64,000 nucleotides of DNA, from assembly GCA_945859605.1 (NCBI GenBank), contig OX243821.1, positions 18,001,235-18,065,234 on the forward strand, read 5' to 3'. Numbering within the stretch: position 1 is the first letter of the stretch; every line of letters starts with the position of its first letter. The notes beneath the pieces were generated by a model. It had not been told where the DNA came from and did no database searches. It saw only the letters and a list, made by a program, of their open reading frames with translations. Positions 48,101 through 58,837 of the stretch are shown piece by piece. The stretch comes from Lumbricus rubellus. Lineage: Eukaryota; Annelida; Clitellata; Crassiclitellata; Lumbricidae. The translations under genes were made by a program, and so were the position numbers.

Positions 48101-51100
48101 AATCTGGACAAGAACAGAGTTCTTCTCGTATATTTGCTAAATATGACAATAATTTCTTCATAGGTACACTGGTAAAGGTTTTAAAGATCGAATACCTAGT
48201 TCTTTTTAAAGTAGTGTGGTCAATTGTCAAGATCAGATTGTTATCTTCAAGCTGTAGTAGATTAAACTTCCAGTATTGGACATCATTTAGGGAAATTTAG
48301 AACAGATTCTGAGTTTCCTGTGGCCTGTTTTTTGAAGGCAATTTAACTGAAAATCTGAGAGCTGAGTGCACAAGGAATCATCGGACTATAATTATGAAAC
48401 TATGTTCTGCACAAGGCTAGAAATCTTTGACTGTATAAATGTATATTAATATTGCTATTTATTACGCTTTATTGCAGTCTTAGCTGGATGATAGATAATT
48501 GTACAGAGTTATGCAGTGCCTAGCATTGTGTCTTTTGCTTTTGTTCGATTCATAGATTTCTTCAAGATTAATTAGCAGTTTTACAGATCAAGTAAGCACT
48601 GACAAAATTCGCGTTGAGCAACGTTGGATTTGCTTTTGTACCGTACTGTGTGAAATATCTTTACGTTGCTTTAGATTATATGCTTTAACCCTTTGAACCC
48701 GACTAGCCGGTTTTCCGTTCCATCATCCATAGAGATACGGGGGGCTCCGCCGCTCCAGGTTCAAAGGGTTAAGTCTGAATATAATGTTTTAGATGACTTG
48801 TCTGTGGAGAAGAGCTCTCGTGGCGTGCACAGAAGAGAAGAGTGTGACGGTGAATGGTCTGTCAAACCGGCTTGGCGTTGGGAGGGTACTTGTCACTAAG
48901 GTCATGCAACGCTTGGAAAAGGAGGAGTATGTTAAACCATCTAAAGGAAAACTCTCCAAGTAAGGGATTATATTTTGCATTTTGATTAATATTACCATTG
49001 TAAAGCCATACAACTTTATGTTGCAAATTATTGACATTCTTCAGTGCATGTGTACCAGTGTTTTGATAGAATTTTTGGATGAAATAGAGTTGTCAGGCTT
49101 TCGGATTGCGGTTGTTTTGTGTGATTGTTAGGCTTTGGGCCTTTTTGTTACAGACACAATTGATGCCACAGAACAAAAAGATCGTATTGTTATTTGATGT
49201 AAATCTCCAGATTTCTTATTGTTGAACTGAAGCTGTACCAGGGAGGCCAATTTTTATTTATCAGACCTTGCTGTGTACTTGTTAGCTTGAATTAGTAAAC
49301 GAATATTATACTTTAATTTAGGGTAATTTGTATTGAATCTTTGGGGAATACGTATTGCACTATGTGTGTATTTATTGTTTTTGACTGTTTATTGCTTCCA
49401 GACAAACCAGAACTGTGAATGTTGACAAAATAAAGAAAGATGGCTTTGGAAAATATTTGAAGAGGAATCTCATCTTGAAACAGAACAAAGAAGTAAGTTT
49501 TCTTACATGGGATAAATATGATTGCGCTGTAACTTTGTTTTTAATTATGGTTGAGCTTTTATATTATTTTTTTTTAAATTTTGCATCAATTGCTCTAATT
49601 GACAAGCATTGTAAGTAACAGCTTGCTTTGTGTATGATTATGATTGTTCTTTTATATTATTTATTATGCAGGCGTTGTTCTAAGTTTTTACCATTGTAAG
49701 TTTTCTGCATAGTGTTAAATGTGTGTTAGCTATGATGTTACAATGAATGATGTTACAATTATGGCAGGTGAAAGATGCGGCTGTGGAGAATACAAAACAG
49801 GTGCAGGACGAGGAGTTTTCGAAGTCAGTCAAGAGTTCACAATCAACTGCTAAAGATGTAAGCTGTTGTTTCAACTACTGTTTTTATCATCTGCCTTCAG
49901 TATGCAGAGTATGGATGATGTAGTGAACACCTGTCTTTCGTAGGCAATGCAGGGACTTTTCTTATCAAGGAACAAACGTGGAGACAGAACTTTCCGCTAG
50001 CCCTTTTATGCCGGGGCTAAGATAAACTAAGCAGCTAACTCTTAGCCAAGGCTTTCTTTTGTTGTTAAATTGTACTATAAAAATTTGTGATTACATTCAT
50101 ATTAGGTTACTTGAAGCTTTCCACAAGGATTTTGTGTATTAAAGCGAATTTTTCAGGTATCTCTTCTTCTGTGTAAATCTTTGATAATTGCCAGTCCAGA
50201 CCAGAAGTTTGGTGGATGTATGGTGACTTTTTAAGAAAACAAAAAAATAACAACTTATTCAAAGCTGCTTTTTATGGTGATTGCCTTTGTCTTTTACACT
50301 GAAAGCCTGTTATCCAGCTATCAAGGTAATGATTCCTTAAAAGGAGCTTGTTTTTTCTACTAATTGCTTTCGGCTTTTGTAATCTTTTAGATTCAGACTA
50401 TCGTGTCAGGCACACATAACCTTGATATAGCCACAGGCAGTGCTTCAAAGTCGGGCAAAGTGATGAACTCAAATAAAACTGCAGCACCGGTAAGAACTAC
50501 TTGATTGCTTTCTGGAAGCCACACGCTGGCTCTATTTTTTTTAGAAAACAACAGGCAAGAGTTTTACTGAATTAATTCTGCTTTGTAAGACATGGTTGGT
50601 TAGAGTGCTCACTTTTTAATGCTTGCGAGTACATGGAGCATCCTCTGAAATCGTTACTGTGTAAAACACATTGAGCAAGTGCTCACTGTTGCTCAGCACA
50701 TCAGTTGTTGCATGGATATTAGATTGTGGTGCCTAATATTAATGATCTATGTGGGTGTAATTCAATTTATTCTGCTTGGTAATCCCAGGACACCAAGTCT
50801 CAGGTTTGCATAAATCACAGTTAAATTTGACTCCTGTAATAACTTGTAATCATTCATCATAAATTGAATAATTGTAATCATTCTGCGTTGTGTCAGTTTC
50901 AAATTAAACTAAGATTATTATTATTATTTTTATTAGATTTTATATCACTTGACAAGTCTTTAAATATTCATTCATTCATTCATTATTAGAATTTATATAG
51001 CGCCTCTTCAAGAAACTACTCAGAGGCGCTCCCAGCCCAGCCACGACCAAAGAAAAAAGATTTAAGAGACTTGAGAAATAGAGATTGACTGGTCAGATGG

Positions 51101-54100
51101 AGGAGATGGAGGTTTGAGGGGAGGTCATTCCAGATTGACGGTCCCACAACCGAGAAGGCTCGGCGCTGTCTGGTAGCTAAGCGAGCCCGTGGAACAAGCA
51201 GTTGTCCCTTCGCAGCAGAGCGAAGGGCCCGACGCGCTTCAATGTCAGAGACAGGACGACAGAGGACGCGCAGATAAGATGGAGCACAACCAATAATACA
51301 GCGAGAAACAAGGGCAGCAATGCGGTAATTGATGCGTTGGGCTATTGGCAGCCAATGCAGCACATCACGCATGTAAGCAGAGACAGGCGAAAATTTAGGA
51401 ATTCGCCCGATGAGTCGGGCAGCAGAGCGTAGAACCCGGTCTAACCGTCCCAGAACCCCAAGGGGAAGGCCAACAAGGATTGAGCAGCAATGGTCAATAC
51501 GACTAGTTACAAAAGCGTGAACAAGCACAACTAGCGCATCATGGGAGAGAGAGCGAGCAATCACTCGAAGTTGACGAAGCTGATAATAACAGCTTCGAGC
51601 GACAAGATTAACATGCTGGGTGAGACTGAGTTCACAGTCAAGGGTGACACCCAGGTCACGGACCGTAGAAGAGAAAGTAACATCCGGAAACAGTTGTGCT
51701 AGCAGAGGCAGGTCAATATTCTCAAGTTGCCGACGGCCGCCGACGGCTGTAGACCGAGGTGTTATGGTATTTGTTTATATTGTAACCACAGGTGTCTAGG
51801 TTTTTAAAAATTATTATTATTTAATATTATTATTATTATTATTAGATTTTATATCACTTGACAAGTCTTTAAATATGGCTGTAGACCAAGTAGTTATGGT
51901 ATTTGTTTATATTGTAACCACAGGTGTCTAGGTTTTTTTAAAATTATTATTATTTAATATTATTATTATTATAAGATTTTATATCACTTGACAAGTCTTT
52001 AAATATGGCTGTAGACCAGCGGTTCCCAACCCGTGGCCCGCGGGCCAAAAGTGGCCCGCCAGGCCTCAGAAAATGGCCCGCCAGGCCTCAGAAAATGGCC
52101 CTCATCTCTCAAACAATTATGAAAAATGTATGAAAAATTAACAATTTGGACAGGAAAGAACACATTATTATTTTTTATTACAAATTATTTTATTTTAACG
52201 TTGATCAATAACATCAAACATTATATTTTCAATCAATTATAACAATTATTTTATATGCTTTTAGTTAAAACAATTTTAACCTTGTGGCCCCCTAAGGTCC
52301 TTCAACTAAGAAAAAGTGGCCCTCGTGTCCTCCAACTTGGAAAAAGTGGCCCTCAAGTCAAAAAAGGTTGGGAACCACTGCTGTAGACCGAGGTGTTATG
52401 GTATTTGTTTATGTTGTAACCACAGGTGAGATCCAGTCCCAGATTGAATCCGAAATCCATTCTTCAGAAGAAAGCTTCAGAACCTGGCAAACGGCTGCGA
52501 TCAACATCAAAGGATGTAAGTTGCCACCAGTTAAATTTGCTTCTTGGCAATTACTCTAATGATGAAAACAGTAATCATGAAACGATAAAGTAAATGTTTG
52601 CTATGTCTGCCAGTGTGGCTGTCTAATCTTGTTGTACATACGTCATGGTTTCAGATAGTGGGTACCACCGAGAGCTGTTATCAAGCCTAACCAAGATAAT
52701 GTGTATTTATGGCTGAATCTTTGCAGCCGTGTAATAAATATGCTGTTCCATTTGCTGTAGTCAATTAAATGCTTTTACAGTAATCCGGATTCCTGTGAAA
52801 GAGACTGGTTAAAGATTGGGGAATAATCGTTATCACTGTTGGGATAATGCAGCTTTTCATTTAGACACCAAATGGTTGGTATGAAGTGAGGCTCCAAGGC
52901 AGTAATTAAAATTTATTGATCTATGCGTAGTTTGAATACCTCTTGCAGGCTACTTAGCTAAGTGGTGCGAAATGGGCCTTAAATGCCCAACATGAAATTT
53001 ACGCTGTTCAATGAACAGGTTTAAAAATAGTATGTGTCATTTATGTGCCAACTTGTGTTGTTAGTTTACAGTGCCCGCGGTGTAGCATGTTTTTTTGCAA
53101 AGCATTTGCATTTTAGAGCTGAAACCTGCAAAACTTTTCATGGTTTCGAAATTGTTGGTGAAAAAACTCTTTAAGAAGGTGCCCAGCAACTGAAAATTTG
53201 AGATGACACAATATGAAATCATGTGCCTTTAGATATTAGAAAATCCTTCTTTCCTCTAAGAATTATGGAACACTGAAACTGGCTACATCAGGAACTTGTA
53301 ACAGCTCCTAGTTTGCAGACTTTCAAAAAATACTGGACAGTTGAATGGAATGACATAGGCACTAAATAACAGCTTATAGCTTACCTAGCCTAGTAACTAT
53401 AACTGTAAATAAGAATGTTAGATGCATGCTATCTTAATTATAACTCTGTTAAATGCATTTCTCCATGATCTTTGGAAAGTCAAAGTGATTTGTGCACTTA
53501 TGAGCATGGCTGACAAAGCTGAGGGAAAACTGTGTAATTGTTTTCCCTGTGTAATTAGGAGTATTTCTATTAAAAACAGAAACACTCAGGTTTCAATAGT
53601 CAACGAGGTTACATAGAAAAAATGTAGGAAAATAGGATAAAACAAAAATATTCAAAGCAGGATTTTCTGGGGGGAAAAATAAAAGATTTTTTAAAATCTA
53701 TGCACTAAATCAGCGGTTCTCAACCTTTTTAGTCCGGCGACCCCTTTTTAACATTTCAAAAGTTGTGACGACCCCCAACGACAAAATTGATTGGGTAACA
53801 ACCTCCGTTTCACCTCATTTTTTTAACTATTGTCCATTGTTATGCATTTTCACCCTCATAATACGAAAACTGTTTTTGGCAGTTGTATGAGGTTTCCTTT
53901 AGTTTGTAGTAGTCGAAGTTATGTAAGCCTATTCGGCTTGTGATGCAGCTTCAACAGCTGCAGCGTCTTGCTTAGAACTGGAATTTTTTAAACCCGCTGT
54001 CTCAAGTAAAGTGTGCCTTCTTGGCATCATCAGCTTTGTTCTTAAAAATACTGTTCATGCTTTCCTACATAGCTAGGATGGTTAGAATAACCTATCTGAA

Positions 54101-55355
54101 TAGTGCTCTGCGGTTTATTTGTTGGGTTTCATTGATTCCACCGATAAAATGTCATGACAAAGACCTTTAAAATTCTAATTTCTCTATTCATGCTGCAACT
54201 ATTAAGCAATAGGCTACTCTGAGAATTGGTCACTATGCCTAGTTCTTCTTTTCTTAACACTCATTTCCCCTTAATGATTCGTTTTTCGATGCTAGCAATT
54301 TCAAAAACTTCATTTGTGTTCTTATGAATGCGCCGAGCAGGGAGAGTTTGGAGAATGGACGTAGGCCTACGTGCCATTCCCCATTGTCAACAATTTTCCA
54401 CCCCGCAATGGTAGCATTTTAGGCTGTCGTTTTAGCGAAACTCTTCATAATTTCAGTGCCGATAGTCGTGCTTTACGTCTTTACGACTTCAAAAGTTCAA
54501 AGTGTCTCCTCCCACTGTTTAGAATCTCAATAAAAAAACTTCATAATTTCAGTGCTGAAGGCATGGTTTATGACTTCAATAAATGTCCTCTTTCCATTCT
54601 TAATTTTTTCTAAATTTCCAATCAGTAGCCTAGCCTACTTTAAACTGTCATCTGAATTTAGTCAATGCTGATAGTCGTGGTTTAAGACTTCAGAATGTCG
54701 GCCCCCAGTTGTTAACAATATTTTGGATTTGTGCACCGTAACATTCTAAGCCATCATCTAAAAAATTCTCATAATTTCAGTGCTCAGAGAGGTGGTCTAG
54801 ACTTAAAAAAATATTCCTCCAGGGCTGTGTTTTTTTTTAGAAGAATAGCAGAATTTAGATTTGAAAACTAAAATAGAAAAAATTAAATTAGCTGCCGCAA
54901 TCTAACTGATGAATCATAGCAAAATTATGAATAAAAATTTATTTTAGTTTGTTGAAATTGCTATTTGGCCGATATCGTTTGCAAATTTCTGAAGGGGCCA
55001 GGCGACTCCTGGCAAATTGTCAGGCGACCCCCGAGGGGGTCGCGACCCACAGGTTGAGAACCGCTGCACTAAATGATTCTTTTAGAGTATTCATGTAAAA
55101 ATCAGACAGACACTCAGGTTTCAATGGTCATTGAGGGTATCATAAATAAAAATATGAAAAAATGCAGTAAAAATATAAAACGGGATTTTCTTATAAAAAA
55201 AAACATAAAAAAGAATACGTTGTGATTCTTTGAGCAATTTTTTTACGTAGGTGTACGATTTCGAGTTGAGCAATACCCAGGAGGATTACGAGTCAAGTCC
55301 GCAGCCTACCAAGCGAAGAAAGGCGAGCATTTCAGCGAGAGATCTGGAGCCTTGA
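37846..55355 (+). CDS. HORMAD1: HORMA-domain meiotic chromosome axis protein with PHD finger and winged helix (Hop1/HORMAD1 orthologue)
   Basis: Twenty-one exons join in frame to 677 codons plus a stop: 37846-37884, 38403-38547, 39210-39310, 39857-39877, 40313-40339, 41363-41427, 41940-42091, 42855-42958, 43396-43406, 44205-44430, 45522-45708, 46402-46496, 47106-47222, 47920-47985, 48556-48591, 48793-48959, 49402-49492, 49768-49857, 50391-50489, 52426-52515 and 55251-55355. Residues about 20-230 are a HORMA domain (VKKLLAVAVSNIAYLRVILP, YTNRDDPDTLVEAYTFKFSY, VTMKLFYYDKVTPTDYEPPG). Residues 235-360 are acidic with SQ sites at 287, 291, 324, 331 and 340. Residues 384-430 form a PHD finger (Cys385 or Cys386 with Cys387, Cys399, Cys402, His407, Cys410, Cys425, Cys428). 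Residues 465-550 are winged-helix-like (VNGLSNRLGVGRVLVTKVMQ). The tail PTKRRKASISARDLEP resembles the KRRK-containing C-terminal closure motif of HORMAD1. Family members line meiotic chromosome axes, promote double-strand breaks and bias repair to the homologue. The start ATG precedes a short first exon, as expected for the family. Confidence 0.95.
37985..38160 (+). mobile_element. Retroelement C-terminal relic in HORMAD intron 1
   Basis: The plus-strand frame reads GRPCREWLQDIEEWCGMNAH, broken afterwards by stops. It matches the GRPxRxWLDDIEEWC tail of endonuclease/reverse-transcriptase retroelements. It is 5'-truncated and decayed. A GATT array follows at 38280-38375. Confidence 0.6.
38392..38832. 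repeat. Inverted copy of the exon 2 3' splice site within intron 2
   Basis: Positions 38392-38430 (TTGTTCTATAGTGGGCTGAA and following) span the intron 1/exon 2 boundary. Positions 38793-38832 are their reverse complement with about three mismatches over 38 bp. A 24-bp direct repeat (AAATTTAGAAATGAATAT...) flanks the inverted copy at 38777-38800 and 38831-38855. Confidence 0.85.
39630..39720 (-). mobile_element. LINE/SINE 3' tail fragment
   Basis: The plus strand reads TAGCGCCTCTTCAAGGGGGA, then CTACTTGGAAGCCCTCCCAT, the complement of the common retroelement 3' hairpin end with several changes. It is in HORMAD intron 3. Confidence 0.55.
41144..41294. mobile_element. hAT-like MITE, CAAGGGCAGATCC family
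   Basis: The 151-bp copy has ends CAAGGGCAGATCC and GTATCCGCCCTTG and flanks GGCTACAT and AGCTACAT (seven of eight). It lies in HORMAD intron 5. Confidence 0.82.
41602..41803 (-). mobile_element. tRNA-derived SINE
   Basis: On the minus strand a head with a B-box-like GGTTCAAATCC is followed by the body (TTCACTTACAATTGCTCAGC) and the tail CTTGAAGGGGCGCTATAAC running into CAAGCAAACAAACAAAC. It is in HORMAD intron 6, opposite to the gene. Confidence 0.85.
43396..43406 (+). other. HORMAD1: 11-nt coding microexon of the HORMAD gene
   Basis: Between a strong 3' splice site (AATTTTGCAG) and GTGAGT lies TTGTTTCATGC. Included, it joins exon 8 (ending in ...GDVST, phase 0) to exon 10 (entering at phase 2) and yields STLFHALKVRVTT, which lines up with STPFHIFKVKVTT of vertebrate HORMAD1. 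Omitting it puts exon 10 in a frame that stops after 22 codons, unless splicing moved to an AAG at 44213-44215. Confidence 0.85.
44480..45180 (+). mobile_element. Retroelement remnants in HORMAD intron 10
   Basis: At 44870-45170 the plus strand reads IQSKRLCYFGHVSRM, then GKRKKGRPKKRWVDMIREDC and GWSIQEATHKAQERKMWR, the conserved C-terminal tail of an RTE-like or related non-LTR retrotransposon ORF. The preceding 44480-44735 holds a different repeat, ending CATATGCTGAGGCTGAGAAA, which recurs in degraded form at about 46830-46925. Confidence 0.8.
45955..46370. repeat. GCCAGGCTACACCATAAACAT minisatellite
   Basis: Eight to ten degenerate tandem units of about 45 bp occupy intron 11 of the HORMAD gene. 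Their consensus includes TACCAGGCTACAC, AAACATTAAG and GTGCCAGGCTA. The array ends about 30 bp before the exon at 46402. No coding meaning is apparent. Confidence 0.88.
46754..46803. repeat. Near-perfect 23-bp inverted repeat (hairpin) in intron 12
   Basis: TGACAGTTGGTCAACTCATT(ATA) and its complement are separated by only ACCC. The single difference gives a G-U pair in RNA, so the transcript could fold into an unbroken 23-bp stem. It lies in HORMAD intron 12. Confidence 0.85.
47842..47931 (+). repeat. 45-bp tandem duplication carrying the exon 14 3' splice site
   Basis: Two adjacent 45-bp units (47842-47886 and 47887-47931) each contain TTGAAATGTTATATYACATT, TTAG and CCAAACAAG. The second TTAG is the acceptor of exon 14. 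The first would open the same frame but meet TAG, the acceptor's own TAG, 14 codons later. Confidence 0.92.
48689..48768. mobile_element. piggyBac-like mini-MITE (80 bp)
   Basis: The ends CCCTTTGAACC and GGTTCAAAGGG form a perfect 11-bp inverted repeat bounded by TTAA on both sides (48685-48688 and 48769-48772). It sits just 20 bp upstream of the 3' splice site of HORMAD exon 16, so it supplies sequence around the likely branch-point region. Confidence 0.8.
50965..51745 (-). mobile_element. 5'-truncated LINE, RGWAGSASE family (longest copy)
   Basis: An open minus-strand frame runs from about 51740 to the stop at 51016. It contains FSSTVRDLGVTLDCELSLTQ, ARSCYYQLRQLRVIAR, LVHAFVTSRIDHCCSILVGL, LHWLPIAQRINYRIAALV and RGWAGSASE. 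This is the region after the reverse-transcriptase core of a non-LTR retrotransposon. The frame is intact over about 240 codons, suggesting recent insertion. The 3' end carries the AGAGGCGCTATATAAATTC hairpin motif and a TTCA-type tail. It lies in HORMAD intron 19, antisense to the gene. Confidence 0.93.
51743..52430 (+). repeat. About 130-bp triplication carrying the exon 20 3' splice site
   Basis: Three copies of GGCTGTAGACC, GTTATGGTATTTGTTTAT and TTGTAACCACAG|GTG occur, with AG at 51790-51791, 51922-51923 and 52424-52425. Only the last is followed by coding sequence. The spacing is about 132 bp, and about 130 bp once the 364-bp hAT-like insertion and its duplication are removed. A further half copy (50930-50978) lies on the other side of the LINE, so the LINE inserted into the array. 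Confidence 0.9.
52017..52380. mobile_element. hAT-like MITE with perfect 8-bp target duplication
   Basis: The ends CAGCGGTTCCCAACC and GGTTGGGAACCACTG are inverted repeats (one mismatch), with the target duplication CTGTAGAC at 52009-52016 and 52381-52388. The interior has repeated AGTGGCCC segments near both ends. It lies in HORMAD intron 19. Confidence 0.92.
53711..55066. mobile_element. 1.36-kb hAT-like nonautonomous element
   Basis: The ends CAGCGGTTCTCAACCT and AGGTTGAGAACCGCTG form a perfect 16-bp inverted repeat. Perfect 8-bp target duplications CACTAAAT lie at 53703-53710 and 55067-55074. The interior (54425-54800) holds about four diverged repeats of around 100 bp marked by TTCATAATTTCAGTGC. 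I see no transposase frame, so it depended on an autonomous hAT. It makes up nearly half of HORMAD intron 20. Confidence 0.93.
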
Positions 55356-55664
55356 AGTGCGCTATTTCGTTGCCGCATTGACTGTTGAAACCTGAGGGTG
55401 TATATTTACATTTTGATGTTATATTGATTCAGGTAGAGTTGCCATACTTGTTACTAATTTATCAAAACAAGCCCTTCAGACGAAGAGCCATTGTTTGTTG
55501 AGATTCGAGTTTGTTTATTACGAACTGACAGTTCATCGTTTTTGGCTAAGGGGCTAGCCTATTTGCTGGCAGTCAATAATGGACAAATGGTTTTGTATCA
55601 AGTTTGAAGAATTTTATTGTTTTTTAAGAATCACATTCCTTGTAGTTATTGTGTACTCTTTTAT

Positions 55665-55722
55665 TCTATAGACTTATATAGCACCATTCAAGAAATCTAC
55701 TCAGTAGTGCTCCCAGCCAAGG
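55665..55722 (-). mobile_element. Degraded LINE/SINE 3' tail
   Basis: ACTTATATAGCACCATTCAA, then CTACTCAGTAGTGCTCCCAG, is a mutated form of the common retroelement 3' hairpin end. It is about 310 bp downstream of the HORMAD stop codon and may lie in its 3' UTR. Confidence 0.5.
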
Positions 55723-56699
55723 CAAAGGAAAAAAGACTATTTATATGTATGCATGTTAAGTGCTCTTCATTTTCATTATGCAAGCATACCAGTGCATACA
55801 TTGAATATGAGTGCATACATTGAATATGATAGTATTAAATGATGGAGCAGATGGACGCAAAGTACATGTAAATTGATGTTTATGGTTATGTTTCAAAGTA
55901 GCGACCCTATGACTCTGACCCTTGTCATTTTTTCAGTGAATTGATGTATGCAATCCTTCACCTCTGCTGCCCATTTGAATGTACAGTCGAAGTACATGCA
56001 CACCTGGTTAGGTAACACTTGCTAAAAATAACAGGAAGCAAAGTAATTTTTTAATATGGTAATGTAGTGTATTGTTCATGTGAGACTCATGTGATAATAT
56101 TTCCATTTAGACCTGATGTGTTGAACTGTATGGGACTTTTATGTAGGACATTTGTTGAAGATATGGGAAAGCATTATGGGATATGGGTATTGCCATTTGA
56201 GTGTAGTATCTACCGGTACCTTTGATGCTAATGTTCTGGTCACACATAATTTTTGCCAATTGTTCTAGAAAGGATTATTGGTGACTGAAACTGGTCTCGG
56301 GAAGCAGTAGGCTAGGAGTTATCTTGAGAGGCTATGCGAGCTGAGTAACAATCACACGTTTAGAGGATGTTGGACATTTCCTGAGGTCAAGAGAGATTAA
56401 GCCTACTCTGTGAGTCATGAGACCCAACGTTTCTAAGAACATTTGCCAAAGCCCCAGTGAGGAATCCAGATGTTTGCTTTAGCCCATGGGAACTTTGTAC
56501 TTCAGAAGTTCAGAGGCATGCTGAACGTTATCAAAGAAGTAGACACTAATTGGTAATCTGATCTTAAACTTGAAATCCCAGCTGGATTAATTAATTAATT
56601 TTCTGCTATGTAATGAGATCAAGAATTGACCCTGAAGAGGTGAGATGACTAAATAGCTATACAATGTGAACTAAGGAATTTGAATATTTAGTTAAATAC

Positions 56700-56903
56700 C
56701 AGGGCTTTTTTAACATGCAGACTGATGCAGTTGTGCACAAAATGTGCAATTCTAAATGGATTTGTGCAGCTGTAAAAAGCACTTCTGTACAGTTAAAACT
56801 AGCAAAAAGGTCATTGTCCTTCGATTGGAAATAATTTACCATGGAAGATGGGAAAAGAAAGAAGGGGTTATGCAGTTCTAAAAATTCCTTTAAAACAGCC
56901 CTG
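56700..56903. mobile_element. Palindromic MITE, CAGGGCTTTTTTAA family
   Basis: This 204-bp copy starts CAGGGCTTTTTTAAC and ends TTTAAAACAGCCCTG, with flanks TTAAATAC and TCGAATAC (six of eight). It shares AATAATTTACCATGGAAGAT and GTGCACAAAATGTGCA segments with the copies at 5895-6060 and 58050-58235. Confidence 0.75.
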
Positions 56904-58049
56904 TCGAATACAGCAGCCAAGCTATTATAAGGAACTGAATTTTATATGTAACAACATTCATTCACATGTGCAATTTTTTTAATTTATTAACTACTATTGT
57001 TGTTTGACTAATTTATAAAGCGCTTCTCTGCGCAAGAGCAGTGGTCCTAATGCGAGGAGGTTTCAGGGCGTTGTAAAATTCGTGGCGAACCAGTCAGTGA
57101 GGAGAGCCTAATGACAGTCAAAAACAATTTCATCGACTTGGCATTATCACACCAACCGTTGTAATGTCTTTGTATAATGGATTGCAGATCTGTTTTAATA
57201 TTTGTTTCATTCGATAGGTGGCGCCGTCTCCAATGGCCACTAATAATTTGTAGCCAGGTATTGTCAGAGCCTTCTAGTGAAATTTAGTAGAGCCTTGAGT
57301 TACAGTAACGGAGCTGTAGGCTACATTCAAAGTCCAGAATGTGCGGTTCATGAACTCCAAGCTGATAAGCTTGAGAACTCAAAGCGGATCTAGGAAGACC
57401 TATTGAATTCCTGGCCGGTGAGTAAAGGGGTCGAGCCGAGCCAGAGCAGTAAATCCTGTTACTTATTCAGAACGCCTCAAATTTGCGCATACATGACTTG
57501 CCAATAATAGCCACCAATTCCGTGTGCTATGACGTTTTCACGAAAAGCGGAGATGACCTATACCGTTTAATTTCGCTTAATTTACCGTTGATTAGGGTAG
57601 CGTGTAAATAAAACACACGTAGGGCTACACTCTGAGGCATGCACAGGCAAGTAGTCAAGGATGTAGTGCGTATAATTCACTCGCAACCATTATTAGGCTT
57701 CTGTTTGTCGCAGTAATGGGTTCGGAGACGACAGATTGAAGCCAGGAATGTACCTGATAGGTCTATGAAGCATTGGTGTTTTAACTTCTCGCGTATATGT
57801 GACCCCCGCGGCCCGCCGGTCTGTCGTCACCAAATCCATATTGCCGCGACCCCAGGGTCTCCGCGTATTTTATGCCCAGTTCTCACGATTGTCACTTGAC
57901 ATGGAGCCTCATGTACCCCCTCCTTCACCCCTTCGATGCATTGGCCCATTCTCGCCGTAAAGGAATTCCTGTTCTTATGCGCTTTGGCCGAGTGTTAGGT
58001 GACGTAGGCCTACTTAAGCAGAACCCTATAGTTCAGACGTCGTACAAGG

Positions 58050-58235
58050 CAGGACTTTTTTGGCATGCAGTCCTTGACAAAATGTGGAGTTCTAAATGAA
58101 TTTTTGCACTTCTGTGCAGCTAGAAATAATTTTTAAAAAGGTAGGCCTATTTGTCATCTGATTGGAAGTAATTTACCACGGACGGTGGAAAAGAGAAAAA
58201 AGGGTTGTGCTGTTCTAAAAATTTCTTTTAAGGCA
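58050..58235. mobile_element. Palindromic MITE, degraded copy
   Basis: The left end CAGGACTTTTTTGG and interior segments GCACTTCTGTGCAGCTAGAA and AAGTAATTTACCACGGACGG match the CAGGGCTTTT family. The right end is decayed (TTCTTTTAAGGCAC). The boundaries are approximate. Confidence 0.6.
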
Positions 58236-58837
58236 CAATGTAATCGTAGCCTAATCTCTGAACTTCTAAAGCGCCAAAGTGCTCTCACGAAAACCAAGCG
58301 CAGAGCACCAGCTTATTCGCGAGCGTTTTATCTATTTTTGGGTAAAATATGCTTTTCATCTACGAAGCGTTGAATCCTATACGAGGTCCATATTAAACAA
58401 TTCAAATGTAATCGGGCATTTCTAGAACGCTTTTAGACCGTTAAATATGACACTTGCGTGACAGTTGCTACTATACATGTAGTCGGACAAATACAGACAG
58501 TGCCAGACACGTTCTGGGTTTCTTAGCCGTGCATTGGAATGATGAGCACTGCCATGCAGTACCAGCCTATTTCCTAAGTGAACTGAAACATCGGGCAACT
58601 AATTACCTCATTATAAACGTGCAATTGTCACCGTGTTTATAGGCTAGGTCAGCTATTGTACTTTCCTAAGTTAATGCCAGGAGGTCACCTGTCTTGTTTT
58701 GGGCCCTACTTATTTACTCGCACACGTGAAATTGAAACGATATACGCATGCCCATCTGAAGTTTCCCCATCGCAGAAAAATAACCAAACATGGCTGCTGT
58801 GGAGGAGTTGATAGTGCGGAATCGCCCCTGCAGACGA

